A stretch of DNA of 33,959 nucleotides from Planctomycetota bacterium (GCA_024277145.1 JAJRVU010000340.1:1-33959); one strand, 5' to 3'. Positions 1 through 10,164 are shown, counted from the first letter of the stretch. Translations and numbers: made by a program. Notes: a model not told the origin generated them from the letters alone.

Positions 1-315
1 AATGGAATTCCCCCAGAATCCAGCATGATCAAAGTTTCTCGCAGAGGTAGAGAAAAGGCATCGCCAAAAAAACTTTCTGCTGAAGTGACTGCAACAAATA
101 TAATTTATCTTTCTTCTTTAAAAAAATCAGTCGTTACGATTTGGCTTTCTCCTGAATTTATAGATTTTGAGAACGAAGTTACGGTCAAATTTAAAGCCCG
201 AGGGATCCCCAAATTCAAAGGATTCCTTGAAGAAAGAATTGGAGTCATGCTTGAAGATTTAAAAATCCGTGGCGACCGGCAAAAACTTTATTCCGTAAAA
301 CTGGTGCTTAAGTAA
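1..315 (+). CDS. C-terminal end of a probable alpha/beta-hydrolase-type protein (5' end outside window)
   Basis: The reading frame is open from the first base of the window, so the ATG at 25 is probably internal and this is the 3' end of a longer gene. About 104 codons are visible. The last 50 residues (valine-rich strands, then EERIGVMLEDLKIRGDRQKLY) resemble the C-terminal beta domain I associate with planctomycete alpha/beta-hydrolase or peptidase-like proteins, where a segment like LEDxRxRGDRQ comes just before the terminus. That assignment is from memory of the family. The catalytic part is not in the window, so no activity can be confirmed. It ends at TAA 313-315, and about 120 bases of non-coding DNA follow. 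Confidence 0.5.
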   Translation, partial: NGIPPESSMIKVSRRGREKASPKKLSAEVTATNIIYLSSLKKSVVTIWLSPEFIDFENEVTVKFKARGIPKFKGFLEERIGVMLEDLKIRGDRQKLYSVKLVLK

Positions 316-435
316 TTCATTTTCTCTTCATCTGTAATTTTCAAACTCACTCTAAATAACATACTCTCTTATTCGAGCGTCTACTCTACTATCAATGAGG
401 ATAACCAGTTCAAAATAACCCTGCAGATAATAGTT

Positions 436-999
436 ATGAAAGAAATATTACAACACCTGTCTGATGGAAATTTTGAGGACGCGGCTAATGTTGCGAGTAA
501 ACGATTCCCATTTGCCCCAGTGCGAAATATCAAGAGAAGTTATTCCGATAGTGACATGTTGAAGATTTTTCTGAGGGATGGCTTTATTGACCGCTATTCA
601 GGAGAACAACTTCTAAACCCCGGTGTCTTAAGATTATTGAACGACTTGCTTCCAGAAGAATTCCCATTCCATCCCCATGGGAAGATGGATTCTTGCCATG
701 AAATATACTGGACGAGACTGCCAAGTATTGATCATCTTGTTCCTGTTTCGAGAGGTGGGAAGGATGATGAATCGAACTGGGTGACTACTTCAATGAAAAG
801 AAACTTGGTTAAAAACTTGTGGCTACTCGATGAATTGGGTTGGAATCTATGTGATCCTGGTTCTCTGAATGATTGGGACGGCGCTTCTCAGCAGTTTATT
901 AACATCGTGGAGAAATTTCAGGATAAGTGCTGTTCATACACTTTGCGTTGGTATCGGATTACGAAAAAATTACTTTCTTTTGATAAACCAAAATCATGA
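436..999 (+). CDS. HNH endonuclease family protein
   Basis: This 187-residue protein carries an HNH-type core at residues 97-124: IDHLVPVSRGG (Asp99-His100), Asn114 and Asn123 in the stretch NWVTTSMKRN. The core matches the DHxxPxSxGGxxxxxN pattern of HNH nucleases. There is no Cys-x-x-Cys zinc pair around the motif, so it belongs to the zinc-free type. The N-terminal half has no domain I recognise. No methyltransferase, integrase or toxin/antitoxin partner lies beside it, so it looks like a solitary nuclease of unknown target. No clear Shine-Dalgarno sequence precedes ATG 436. The HNH family is fairly certain; the biological role is unknown. Confidence 0.75.
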   Translation: MKEILQHLSDGNFEDAANVASKRFPFAPVRNIKRSYSDSDMLKIFLRDGFIDRYSGEQLLNPGVLRLLNDLLPEEFPFHPHGKMDSCHEIYWTRLPSIDHLVPVSRGGKDDESNWVTTSMKRNLVKNLWLLDELGWNLCDPGSLNDWDGASQQFINIVEKFQDKCCSYTLRWYRITKKLLSFDKPKS

Positions 1000-1312
1000 T
1001 AAATAATAAAACCAAGAAAACGGATGGACACTACAACAGCAAGCTCGCTAAATATCAGACAATTCAGACGGTATAGAATACAATATTTTATAAGTGAAGC
1101 GTATTAATAAAAGTTTCCTATTTATAAGATAAATATAATCCTATTATGGATTGTATTCGGGAAGATTTTCAAGAAAATGGCATCACATCTTTTGAAGGCT
1201 TGACTATAATTCAGTATCTGCATTCTTTTTTAGTGATGCTTAGCCAATTTGCATTTCAAGATTGTTGATTGAATTTTAATAACATGGGATATATTATTTC
1301 CCTTGCGATAAT
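1000..1312. other. Intergenic region upstream of tRNA-Arg
   Basis: This stretch is AT-rich and has no convincing coding region. A 26-codon frame begins at 996, overlapping the HNH stop codon, but it has no supporting signal. No clear promoter or terminator is visible. Confidence 0.4.
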
Positions 1313-1386
<74 letters not shown>

Positions 1387-1462
1387 CTTTACAGAAAACA
1401 AAAATAATAGAATTATGACTTTATTGACTGGCCGTCGATTTATTATCCAGGAATACATTACA

Positions 1463-1493
1463 ATATTATTTATATACTATAAGTAAATAATAT
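1463..1493. repeat. AT-only inverted repeat between tRNA and kinase gene
   Basis: ATATTATTTA (1463-1472) and TAAATAATAT (1484-1493) are perfect 10-base inverted copies with an 11-base loop. The repeat lies just downstream of both the plus-strand tRNA and the minus-strand kinase gene, so it could act as a weak bidirectional transcription end. The stem has only A-T pairs and no U-tract, so it may be chance in AT-rich DNA. Confidence 0.25.
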
Positions 1494-1503
1494 GAATACA
1501 TAA

Positions 1504-3906
1504 TTATTTCGCGAGGTTGAGAACTTTTCTGAGTCGGGCGATTTCCTCGTTGGCTTCTTTCACTTTATCAGATTTTTTTAACAAGAAATATACTTTTCTT
1601 AGTTTCAGGTAACTGACTAAATGACCATCCAGATATTTCAGGTTTTTAGGATCTTTATCTAGCACTTTTTGATTCTGCGATAACATCTGCTTGTACATTT
1701 TTTCAGCTTTATCGACATCCCCCACCTGAAGCCAGTGATTTCCCAGACGTTCATACGATGTTGAAAGATCGTATTGATATGCTCTTTTCTCAGGAAATCG
1801 CTCTATGAGTGTTTTTAGCAAGTTGAAATCCTCTTCAAAATACTGAATCGCTTTATCATTCTGTTTGAGATCATGATAAGTATCTCCAAGAATCTGTTTT
1901 ATAACTGAAAATAGCTGTGCATAGTCATGATTGTCAGGCTCTGCTTTATGGAGTTTTCCTGTGATAGAATCAGCTTCAATATAGTATTTAAGTGATCGTT
2001 TGAATTGACGTTTTGCAGTCAGAATATCTCCTCTCAACTTGATTGCCCAGACAAGTTCTCCCTGTTGCTTGAGATCATCAGGATATAATTTGACGAGTTT
2101 TTTTCTGATTGCAATTGTCTGATCAACTGGTTCTTCAGCCAATGTCGCACGTTTACTGTCAATGTATAGATTTCCCAATTCTTCGAGGGCTCTGGCATGT
2201 AAGTTTAATATTTCTTTCTGAGAGATCGTCTGATTCTCTTTTTGAATTGGTAATTGTTTGAATATTTCAACAGCTTTTTTGAAATTGGTCTCAGCAGCGG
2301 AAACTGCATTCAACCCGGAATCATCACCAACTTCCTTAAATAGTAAACCAAGGCTTACAAGAACTTTGGCGCTATTATAATCAACACGCCCTTGTGAATT
2401 AACTTCCCCGGAAAGCATTTCAAGATCGGCCATTGAATTACGAAGCAGTTCTTTCCGAATGTCACGGGCTTCAGGAATATTGTAGAGTTTATTCTGAATT
2501 GTATTAATCACTGACTCAAGTGTCGTCAGGGCAATACGGGTCCCTTCTTCAGCACGCTTTGCTCGTTTCTCGGCTATAATGCGATAATAAATAGAGAAAC
2601 TCAGCCCTAATATCAGGCTTGAAACTACTGCAGCAGAAAGACTGGCAATAAGCGGTTTTCTTTTACACCACCTCCATAATCGTGCTGGTGTTGAAATAGG
2701 TCGAGCTTCTATTGGTTCTCCGGAAAGAAACCGAATCAATTCTTTTGCCAGATCATCGGCAGAAGCGTATCGACGTTTAGGGTCTTTTTCGAGACATTTC
2801 ATGCAGATGGTTTCAAGGTCGATTGGAATCGAAGGATTGAGTTGTCGCGGTGAAACCGGTTCCTGGGAAACGACCTGCATTAAAGTCAAATAGGAATTAT
2901 CAGCCTGAAACGGAGGCCTTCCACAAAGCATCGTATAAAGAATCGCACCGAGAGAATAGATGTCAGCAGATTCCGTAACCAGATTGGTATGTCCTTCAGC
3001 CTGTTCCGGTGGCATATAACTCGGGGTTCCAAGAATATCTCCTGAAGCGGTGAGACTGCTTTCTCCTTCCAACTGTTTGGCCAGGCCAAAATCAGTCAAT
3101 TTGGGGTTTCCATTTTGATCTATCAGAACATTTGCTGGTTTCAAATCACGATGAATAACTCCATTCTTATGAGCATATGCAACAGCTTCTGAAATGGGTA
3201 AAGCGATGGTTGCAGCTTCCTTCATTGTGACAGGCTTATCAGAAATTTTCTCTGCCAGAGATTGACCTTCAACATAAGCCATTGCAATGTAATGTTGATT
3301 GTCAATTTCACCTGTTTCAAAAATGGAAACAATTCCGGGATGTTGCAAGAGAGCAGCAGACTGTGCTTCAACCTTGAATCGATCCACCTCCATTTGATCA
3401 GCCAGTTCTCCTGCACGAATAAGCTTCAGCGCAACGGTTCTGTTTAAACTTTTCTGATGCGCTTTGTAAACAACACCCATTCCCCCTCTGCCTAACACTT
3501 CATGTAAATTAAAATCTCCAAGTTCATTGACTTCTTTGTCAGGTTGAAGTTTTTCAATTTCAGGAACATCTTTACTAGATTGAATATGTGTCGAATCATC
3601 ACGCTTCACATGGTGTGTTTCGGTATCTGGAAAATTGAGACCTTTCTCAAACACAGCGACGACAAACTGTTCGTATTCCGGGAATCGCTTTATATAATCA
3701 TCGCCTATGATCGTTTCCTGACTGCTTTCTTGTGCAGCGATTTCCAGTTCAAGAAGTTCAACAAAAATATTAGTTTTATCATTTTCAGGCACAGAAGAGA
3801 GAAATTCTTCAATTCGGGGAGCGGTCTGTTCAACAAGTGCTCTACGGAATTTCTCCAGCATATCCAGTCGATCTTTATCAGAAAGCTGAGAGTGTTGCTG
3901 ATTCAC
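1504..3906 (-). CDS. Membrane-anchored Ser/Thr protein kinase with C-terminal TPR region
   Basis: This is a Hanks-type (PknB-like) kinase with a planctomycete layout. Counting from an in-frame TTG at 3918, an N-terminal helical region of about 130 residues precedes the kinase domain (about 136-400). The glycine loop GRGGMG is at 143-148, the ATP Lys in VALKLI at 165, HRDLKPAN at 256-263 and DFGLAK at 276-281. The APE motif reads PPEQ. One membrane helix lies at about 423-445, and a helical tail of about 350 residues contains TPR-like repeats, probably outside the cytoplasm. I prefer the GTG at 3906 (800 aa) because GAGG sits 6 bases upstream; TTG 3918 would add four residues. All catalytic motifs are intact. 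The target is unknown. The divergent neighbour is a leucine-rich-repeat protein. Confidence 0.93.
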   Translation of the reverse strand: MNQQHSQLSDKDRLDMLEKFRRALVEQTAPRIEEFLSSVPENDKTNIFVELLELEIAAQESSQETIIGDDYIKRFPEYEQFVVAVFEKGLNFPDTETHHVKRDDSTHIQSSKDVPEIEKLQPDKEVNELGDFNLHEVLGRGGMGVVYKAHQKSLNRTVALKLIRAGELADQMEVDRFKVEAQSAALLQHPGIVSIFETGEIDNQHYIAMAYVEGQSLAEKISDKPVTMKEAATIALPISEAVAYAHKNGVIHRDLKPANVLIDQNGNPKLTDFGLAKQLEGESSLTASGDILGTPSYMPPEQAEGHTNLVTESADIYSLGAILYTMLCGRPPFQADNSYLTLMQVVSQEPVSPRQLNPSIPIDLETICMKCLEKDPKRRYASADDLAKELIRFLSGEPIEARPISTPARLWRWCKRKPLIASLSAAVVSSLILGLSFSIYYRIIAEKRAKRAEEGTRIALTTLESVINTIQNKLYNIPEARDIRKELLRNSMADLEMLSGEVNSQGRVDYNSAKVLVSLGLLFKEVGDDSGLNAVSAAETNFKKAVEIFKQLPIQKENQTISQKEILNLHARALEELGNLYIDSKRATLAEEPVDQTIAIRKKLVKLYPDDLKQQGELVWAIKLRGDILTAKRQFKRSLKYYIEADSITGKLHKAEPDNHDYAQLFSVIKQILGDTYHDLKQNDKAIQYFEEDFNLLKTLIERFPEKRAYQYDLSTSYERLGNHWLQVGDVDKAEKMYKQMLSQNQKVLDKDPKNLKYLDGHLVSYLKLRKVYFLLKKSDKVKEANEEIARLRKVLNLAK

Positions 3907-4112
3907 ATTAATCCTCAATTGGTATTCGCAAAGAACGAAGAGTCTATAGAGATGTTCACTCTTTATACCATTGATCGAGAACGTGAACCAGTCTCAATAA
4001 TCCGTTTGCTAGCACATCTCTACTTGCTCATTGAATTTCCCTCTGTTAATAGTATACACTCTTAGTTCGGCGTCCACTATTTATGGGGATATTCATCTGA
4101 AACGTATTTTTT

Positions 4113-4283
4113 GTGACTATTGATTTAATTGGTCAAGTGTCGGCAATGCAGATCAAGAGCTTTTCTACTGAAGGGAACATCCAGAACCTCATGGATCACA
4201 TTCGTGAAAAATTACCGAACAATAAAATTTTTGCAGATGTCAAAGTTGATTTTCAATCTTTGAAAACAATTTCTCAACATTAA
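4113..4283 (+). CDS. Possible small ORF, unknown
   Basis: An open frame of 56 codons runs from GTG 4113, or 45 codons from ATG 4146, to TAA 4281. Its composition looks protein-like, with LMDHIREKLPNNKIFADVKV near the C-terminus. It fills most of the gap between the divergent kinase and LRR genes. It has no good ribosome binding site. It vaguely resembles the last helix-strand of PilN-like pilus assembly proteins, but this is too short to assert. It could be a gene remnant or a chance frame. Confidence 0.25.
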   Translation: MTIDLIGQVSAMQIKSFSTEGNIQNLMDHIREKLPNNKIFADVKVDFQSLKTISQH

Positions 4284-4369
4284 TCATCATATTCAGCTTG
4301 TTAACATATTACTCCGTGTGATTGTCATTCAGGCGAAAGACATCTCAAATCGGACAGAGATCAAACCAT

Positions 4370-5977
4370 ATGAACAACTTTACGCCTGACAAACAGAAAC
4401 CTGAAAAAACAAACTCACCTGATAAATCACGTTTTCGTAAATTGAAAATCCTTCTTTTGTCGATGGTAGCGATTATCATCGGTATGCGTCTTTGCACTTA
4501 CTTGCTATTCGGGCCGTATGATTCAGATTATGCTAAAAGGGAAGATTTTATCCATCGAATTCAAGCTATGGGAGGTGAGGTTAGCTTCTCATATCCAAAA
4601 ACAGGCGTTCCATTGGTTGATAGTGTTTTGAAGGAATATGCTAATTCCAATCTCTATGGAAACGGTCACCGTAAAGTGATTGATATCTATATAGATTCCA
4701 AGTCAGTCAATGATGAATTTTCGCGTGATTTCAATCTATTCAAATCATTGGAGTCTCTAAGTCTTACAAATACCCAAGTCACTGATATAACACCTTTGGC
4801 AGAACTATCGAAATTATCCGGACTTGAACTGAGCAAGAATCAAATCACCGATCTGTCACCATTGACAGGATTAACGAATTTAACGGGACTTGTGCTCTCT
4901 GATAACAAGATCACGGACATAACACCCTTGGCAGAATTAACGGACTTGAAATCTCTGATTCTTGTCAGCAATAAAATTACTGACATAACCCCTTTGCAGG
5001 AACTGAAGAAAATAGATGTGCTTTACATTGGTCACAACAAGATTACCGATTTGATACCTTTGCACGGATTAATGAATCTGATGAATCTTGGTCTTGAAAA
5101 TAATCAGATCAATGATCTGACACCTCTGGTCGGATTAACAAAATTAAAATTGCTTTATCTATTTGACAACCAAATCACCGATCTGACGCCTTTGTCTGGC
5201 TTATGGAAGTTGGACACGCTATTGCTTGAAAAGAACCAGATTACCAACCTGACACCTTTGGCTAGATTGACAAATTTGAAGTTGCTTTATCTTAACAGCA
5301 ACCAGATTACAGAACTGGCACCTTTGTCTGGATTAGCGAAGTTAGACACGCTTTTGCTTGATAGCAATCAGATTGCTGACCTAACTCCCTTGGCCAGCTT
5401 AAAAAATCTGAATTCTCTGCATCTTAACAGCAACCAGATTACAGACCTGACACCCCTAGGTAAATTGACTAACTTGGCTTCTCTTACCCTTAATAGCAAT
5501 CAAGTATCCGACTTGACACCTCTGAAAGGTTTAACGAATTTAAATCATCTTACTCTAAATAACAATCAGATTGCAGACCTGTCACCTTTGCAGAGATTAA
5601 CGAACTTGAATACTCTTAATCTTAATAGCAACCAGATCATTGATCTAAAACCTTTCGCTAGACTGACAAACCTGGATTTTCTTTACCTTGATAGAAACCA
5701 GATTACAGACTTGACGCCTTTGGTCGAATTAACGAAATTATATTATCTTGGGCTTCAAAGAAATCAGATCACCAACCTAACTCCATTAGCTAGTTTAGTA
5801 AGGTTGAATAAGCTTTGGCTTCACAATAATAAAATATCGGATCTGACACCATTAGCACATCTTACCAAATTGATAGAACTCAATCTCCAAAATAATCCCA
5901 ATCTCACGATAGCTGAAATCGATAAACTCCAGAAGGCTTTGCCGAATTGTACGATTACACATAATACCATGAAATAA
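4370..5977 (+). CDS. Membrane-anchored leucine-rich-repeat protein (internalin-type repeats)
   Basis: The start is taken at ATG 4370 (535 aa); the frame could extend to a TTG at 4322. A short, polar, Lys-rich N-terminus is followed by one membrane helix at about 26-48, so most of the protein should lie outside the cytoplasmic membrane. A linker of about 90 residues leads to 17 consecutive 22-residue repeats of the form LxxLxLxxNQITDLTPLxxLTN, the bacterial internalin-like LRR consensus. They end in a capping segment, LTIAEIDKLQKALPNCTITH. These solenoids bind proteins or glycans; no enzymatic domain is present. No sortase motif or other anchor is seen besides the N-terminal helix. The partner cannot be deduced. 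Confidence 0.9.
   Translation: MNNFTPDKQKPEKTNSPDKSRFRKLKILLLSMVAIIIGMRLCTYLLFGPYDSDYAKREDFIHRIQAMGGEVSFSYPKTGVPLVDSVLKEYANSNLYGNGHRKVIDIYIDSKSVNDEFSRDFNLFKSLESLSLTNTQVTDITPLAELSKLSGLELSKNQITDLSPLTGLTNLTGLVLSDNKITDITPLAELTDLKSLILVSNKITDITPLQELKKIDVLYIGHNKITDLIPLHGLMNLMNLGLENNQINDLTPLVGLTKLKLLYLFDNQITDLTPLSGLWKLDTLLLEKNQITNLTPLARLTNLKLLYLNSNQITELAPLSGLAKLDTLLLDSNQIADLTPLASLKNLNSLHLNSNQITDLTPLGKLTNLASLTLNSNQVSDLTPLKGLTNLNHLTLNNNQIADLSPLQRLTNLNTLNLNSNQIIDLKPFARLTNLDFLYLDRNQITDLTPLVELTKLYYLGLQRNQITNLTPLASLVRLNKLWLHNNKISDLTPLAHLTKLIELNLQNNPNLTIAEIDKLQKALPNCTITHNTMK
4744..5877 (+). repeat. 17 tandem 66-bp units coding the LRR array
   Basis: Successive 66-base units encode the 22-residue repeats. 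They share stretches such as aaccagatta and gacctgacacctttg, but differ at many silent positions. The array therefore looks old and held at protein level rather than newly amplified. Unit edges are approximate. Confidence 0.75.
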
Positions 5978-6216
5978 AAAAAGCGATAATAACTAACCGG
6001 TAGTTTCATTTAATTTTCAATAATTATGATAATTTCACTTTTTTCTATTTTGGCAATCTTTCCCATGATTCAATGACATATAGCAGTTCTGAATCATCAG
6101 TATATCATATTATCTTACAATCTTTTTTGTGTTAATGCTCCAGTCTATTTTCCAAGGCTTTTCTTATAATAGTTTGTTGCATTCAATCTGATTAAACCAA
6201 CTAAAAGGGTTCATTT

Positions 6217-8262
6217 ATGCTGACTAATATTCGACTAAGCATCATTCTGGGAATCTTAACCATTACACCCTATCTATTGGCTTCCAGTTCTGATGTCACT
6301 CCTGCTGAACAGGGAAAAGCAATAACCTGGTTTGAAGAACATTGGATTGGTCAGCAGAAAGTTTTGCCATTCTCTTTTCATTATGGTGATAATAATTCGG
6401 ATAACTTTCTGAATAAATGGAATCGTACCGACATCAAAAAGTCTCTTGATCAAAGTCGAATTCAGTATGAGATTCAGTTCAAGGATCCAGCTGGCAGTTT
6501 ATCTGTCACTTGCAAAGCGATCGTTTATACTGACTATCCCGTGGTCGAATGGACCATCTTTATTAAGAATATTTCAGATAAACCAAGCAACATCATTTCA
6601 AACTTTCGTGGAATTGATACTGAAATCACCCTGCCCCCACCTGAATCAAAAAATTATGTTCTTCATTACTCTCGCGGTAGCGAAGCCATCCCAAAAGATT
6701 ATCAGCCTGGCATCAAAACATTAACCATTAAATCTCTTTATCATTTTGCATCTCAAAGAGGTCGTGCGACTGATGGTGAATACCTTCCCTTCTTTAACCT
6801 CTTGGGAAAAAATTCCGGTTGTATTCTGGCAGTCGGCTGGCCGGGACAATGGATGGCAGATTTTACTCCCGGAAAATCGAGTGTCCGAATTGAAGCAGGT
6901 CAGGAAACAACTCATTTTCGATTAAACCCGGGTGAGGAATTCCGTTCCCCTTTAATTGCTTTGCTTTTTCATGATGGCCCTTTTGTACGTTCTCAAAATA
7001 TCTGGCGACGTTGGATTCGTGAACACAATTTGCCTCGCATCAATGGAAAACCTCCTGAAGCAATCTTGAATGCATGCAGTTCAAGCCAATATGAAGAAAT
7101 GATCAAAGCAAACAGTGAAAACCAGAAATTATTTGTCAGGCGATACCATGAAGAAAATCTGCAACTTGATTATTGGTGGATGGATGCAGGTTGGTATCTT
7201 AATGACGGAACATGGGTTAATACCGGAACATGGAAAATTGATCAGAACCGTTTTCCGGGTGGGCTTCGCCCGATCAGTGACTACGCAAAAAAACTTAAAA
7301 TGAATACCATTTTATGGTTCTAACCCGAAAGAGTGACTGCAAACACGGAACTTTATAACGATCATCCTGAATGGTTGCTAAAACAATCTAATGCACCAGA
7401 ATCCGCAAAGTATCAGGATCCGTGGAGACTGCTTGATCTGGGAAATCCTGGTGCACTCAATTGGCTGATTGAACGAGTCGATTCACTCATTATAAGTGAA
7501 GGAATTGACCTCTATCGACAAGATTTCAATATTCAACCACTCTATTTCTGGAGGAGTAATGATGCGCCTGATCGAAAGGGAATCACGGAGAACAAGTATT
7601 GCATAGGCTATCTCGCTTTCTGGGACGAATTACGTCGACGACATCCCAATATGCTCATCGATTCCTGTGCAAGTGGAGGTCGCCGGAATGATCTTGAAAC
7701 AATAAGACGATCTGTTCCATTATTAAGAAGCGATTTTCTTTTTGCCCCAGTTGGACAGCAATGCCAAACTTATGGAATTTCGTATTGGTATCCATTTCAC
7801 GGAACAGGATCAGCTGCTCCCAAAGCAGATAATTCTTATGCTCTGAGAAGCTGCATGTGTCCTAGTAACACTTATGTCTTTGATCTACGTGATAAAAATT
7901 TGAATTATAACCTGTTACGAAAACTGTACAAAGAACGAAAAGAAACAGCGGACTTAATGCAAAAGGACTTCTATCCTTTAACTGACTACAGCCTTTCAAA
8001 TGATGCCTGGATGGCCTGGCAATTTCATGATCTTGAAACCGACACGGGCATGGTACAGGCATTCCGCAGAAAGAATGCTCAAGGAGAAGTAAAAATATTT
8101 CAACTATATGGACTTGAAGCGTCAGCAACCTATCTCGTCAAGAATTATGATTCTGAAAAAACAATCCTGCTTACGGGATCAGAATTGATGAAAACTGGTT
8201 TGAATGTAACTATCCCGGTTGTTTCAAACGCCGTCACAATTAAATACAGCCTTCAGAAGTGA
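6217..8262 (+). pseudogene. Alpha-galactosidase (GH36-type), interrupted by an in-frame TAA
   Basis: Two open stretches in the same frame (6217-7320 and 7324-8262) together encode a 681-residue exported glycosidase. The first half has a signal peptide (about 1-22), a beta-sandwich N-terminal domain and the barrel motif WWMDAGWY (320-327). The second half has the likely nucleophile Asp436 in RQDFN and the likely acid/base Asp506 in RSDF, with CASGGRRNDLE between them. The halves are joined by LWF-stop-PERV. The family motif here is WFEPERV, so a GAA codon became TAA at 7321-7323. AAGGG lies about 7 bases before ATG 6217. A restart at GTG 7333 is possible but would lack the substrate-binding N-terminal half. 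It is either a recent nonsense mutation, a readthrough site or a sequencing error. Confidence 0.85.
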
Positions 8263-8436
8263 GAACAGCCGTCAGCAGTGAGGAAGAATAGAATTGGACA
8301 TATAGCCTCGTAACATCTGATAATATTTTCTGTATAAATCAGTTAACAGGTTACAAATCAGAGAGTTTTATGACCATCAGGAGTATGATTGATATCGAAC
8401 CTGTTCAAATATCCTTTAACCAAAAGTCTTAATAAC

Positions 8437-10164
8437 ATGAATCGAACGCTTGCTTTTTTGTTTTGTCTCATTCTGGTTGTCGTTCAAAGTGCAATTGCAG
8501 ATGACTTGCAGCAGGTGTCTCGCGAGACTATCAATATACCAATGCGCGATGGCGTAATGCTGTCAACCGACATTTATCGCAGCCCGGCTTTGAAACGTGC
8601 TCCTGTTTTATTGATGCGGACTCCATACAATAAAGTTCATGCAAAATCGGTTGCAGAGCGATATGCGAAAGCAGGATACATTGCAGTTGTGCAGGATTGT
8701 CGAGGCTGTTATCAATCCAAGGGAGACTTTGTTCCCTATAACAATGAGGGACAGGACGGATACGATGCAATCGAATGGTTGGAAAAACAACCATGGTGTA
8801 ACGGACGTATTGGGATGTGGGGTGCATCCTATGTAGGAGCGACACAGTGGCAGGCGGCTGTCGAAAAACCGCCCGGGTTGGTGACAATTGCACCGGTGGC
8901 GACGTGGAGCAGCTTTTATCGAAACTTGTATCTTGGTGGAGCAGTCCGCATTTCGTTGATTACCAGTTGGGCAGCAGGTAAATCACAAAAACCCGAAGGT
9001 GCAATGGTGACAAGCGACTGGCGAAAAGCGTTGCTGCATCTGCCAATGAGTGAAGTTGATCAAAAAGTTGGCTGGTCCATTCCCTGGCTTAAAGGAATGC
9101 TCACCCATCCGCGACACGATGGTTATTGGAAACGCATTGAACTGACTGAAGAAATTGCTGACATTAAACTGCCCATTCAACATATTGTTGGTTATTACGA
9201 TTTTTTTTCTCGTGAATCGGTTGGCAATTTCATGAGGATGCAGAAAAATGCAAGTGATCCGCTAACTCGTCATCGCCAACAACTTATTCTTGGACCGTGG
9301 GACCACGGCTCAATCGGGCGTGCGAAAGTTGGTAAAATCGATTTTGGTCCGAACGCCGTATTGGATACCGTGGGCGAGAACCTGAAATGGTTTGATCGTT
9401 TTTTGAAAAAAGATTCTGAAAATATAGACAATGTTAGTCTCCCCGTGAAATACTTTTCGATGGGCGAAAATGTGTGGCACGAGGCAACCACTTGGCCACC
9501 AACAGGTTTCACATCAACTCCGTTTTATCTCCATTCAAATGGAAATGCAAATACTGATAAAGGGGATGGCAAACTTGATCAATCTCCACCAATTTCAAAC
9601 GAAGTTGCTGACAGTTTTCAAGCTGATCCCGATGATCCATCTCCTGCTTGTCCTGTAACAAAATCGCGACCATTCATGGGAGCGACATGGGCTCCCGTTG
9701 ACCAAAGACCAATTGAAAAAAGAGATGATGTACTGGTTTACACATCGGTACCTTTTACGGAACCACTCACGTTTGCTGGCAATGTAAAAGCTAAACTGTT
9801 TGTCTCAGCGGACACGCCTGATGCAGATTGGGTGGTCAAACTGATTGATGTCCATCCCGATGGATTTGCCCAAAACATGGCCGTTGGAATATTGCGAGGA
9901 AGCTACCGTAATTCCGAGTTGCATCCATCCCCACTCAAACCTGATCAAGTATACGAAGTAACAATTGACCTCGGACCGATTGCAGCCCAGCTTAGAAAAG
10001 GGCACAGGTTACGAGTTGATATTTGCGGCGCCTATTTTCCATTGTTCGACCGAAATCCAAACAGTGCTGAAGGACCATTCGGAAAGCGTTCTTTGGTCTC
10101 AACAGAAAAGGTCTATCACGATCAAATTCGAATGTCACACATTGTACTACCTTGTAAAAAATGA
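8437..10164 (+). CDS. Secreted CocE/NonD-family hydrolase (X-Pro dipeptidyl-peptidase-like)
   Basis: This serine hydrolase has the alpha/beta-hydrolase domain of the CocE/X-Pro peptidase family (PF02129) and the C-terminal jelly-roll domain (PF08530). I start it at ATG 8437 (575 aa), because the frame then opens with a clean signal peptide (MNRTLAFLFCLILVVVQSAIA); a TTG at 8389 would spoil it. The nucleophile is Ser132 in the elbow GASYVG. The rest of the triad is probably the Asp in VGYYDFF and the His in GPWDHGS. Members cleave esters, amides or proline-terminated peptides, so the substrate is open. It follows the broken GH36 gene on the same strand after a gap of about 175 bases. Confidence 0.88.
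   Translation: MNRTLAFLFCLILVVVQSAIADDLQQVSRETINIPMRDGVMLSTDIYRSPALKRAPVLLMRTPYNKVHAKSVAERYAKAGYIAVVQDCRGCYQSKGDFVPYNNEGQDGYDAIEWLEKQPWCNGRIGMWGASYVGATQWQAAVEKPPGLVTIAPVATWSSFYRNLYLGGAVRISLITSWAAGKSQKPEGAMVTSDWRKALLHLPMSEVDQKVGWSIPWLKGMLTHPRHDGYWKRIELTEEIADIKLPIQHIVGYYDFFSRESVGNFMRMQKNASDPLTRHRQQLILGPWDHGSIGRAKVGKIDFGPNAVLDTVGENLKWFDRFLKKDSENIDNVSLPVKYFSMGENVWHEATTWPPTGFTSTPFYLHSNGNANTDKGDGKLDQSPPISNEVADSFQADPDDPSPACPVTKSRPFMGATWAPVDQRPIEKRDDVLVYTSVPFTEPLTFAGNVKAKLFVSADTPDADWVVKLIDVHPDGFAQNMAVGILRGSYRNSELHPSPLKPDQVYEVTIDLGPIAAQLRKGHRLRVDICGAYFPLFDRNPNSAEGPFGKRSLVSTEKVYHDQIRMSHIVLPCKK

Noticed and set aside
996-1076. A 26-codon frame overlapping the HNH stop codon (ATGA overlap)
   Set aside because: The overlap looks like translational coupling, but the peptide is very short, polar and without any recognisable feature; chance is more likely.
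3544-4065. Long plus-strand open frame opposite the kinase N-terminus
   Set aside because: It lies antisense to a clear kinase gene, has Phe/Ile/Arg-rich composition and no ribosome binding site.
4744-5877. Regularly spaced repeats that might suggest a CRISPR array
   Set aside because: The 66-base periodicity is fully explained by in-frame leucine-rich repeats; there are no constant repeats with unique spacers.
5978-6025. Possible terminator after the LRR gene (AACTAACCGGTAGTT, then T-rich sequence)
   Set aside because: The stem is only about five pairs and the T-tract is interrupted; too weak to call.
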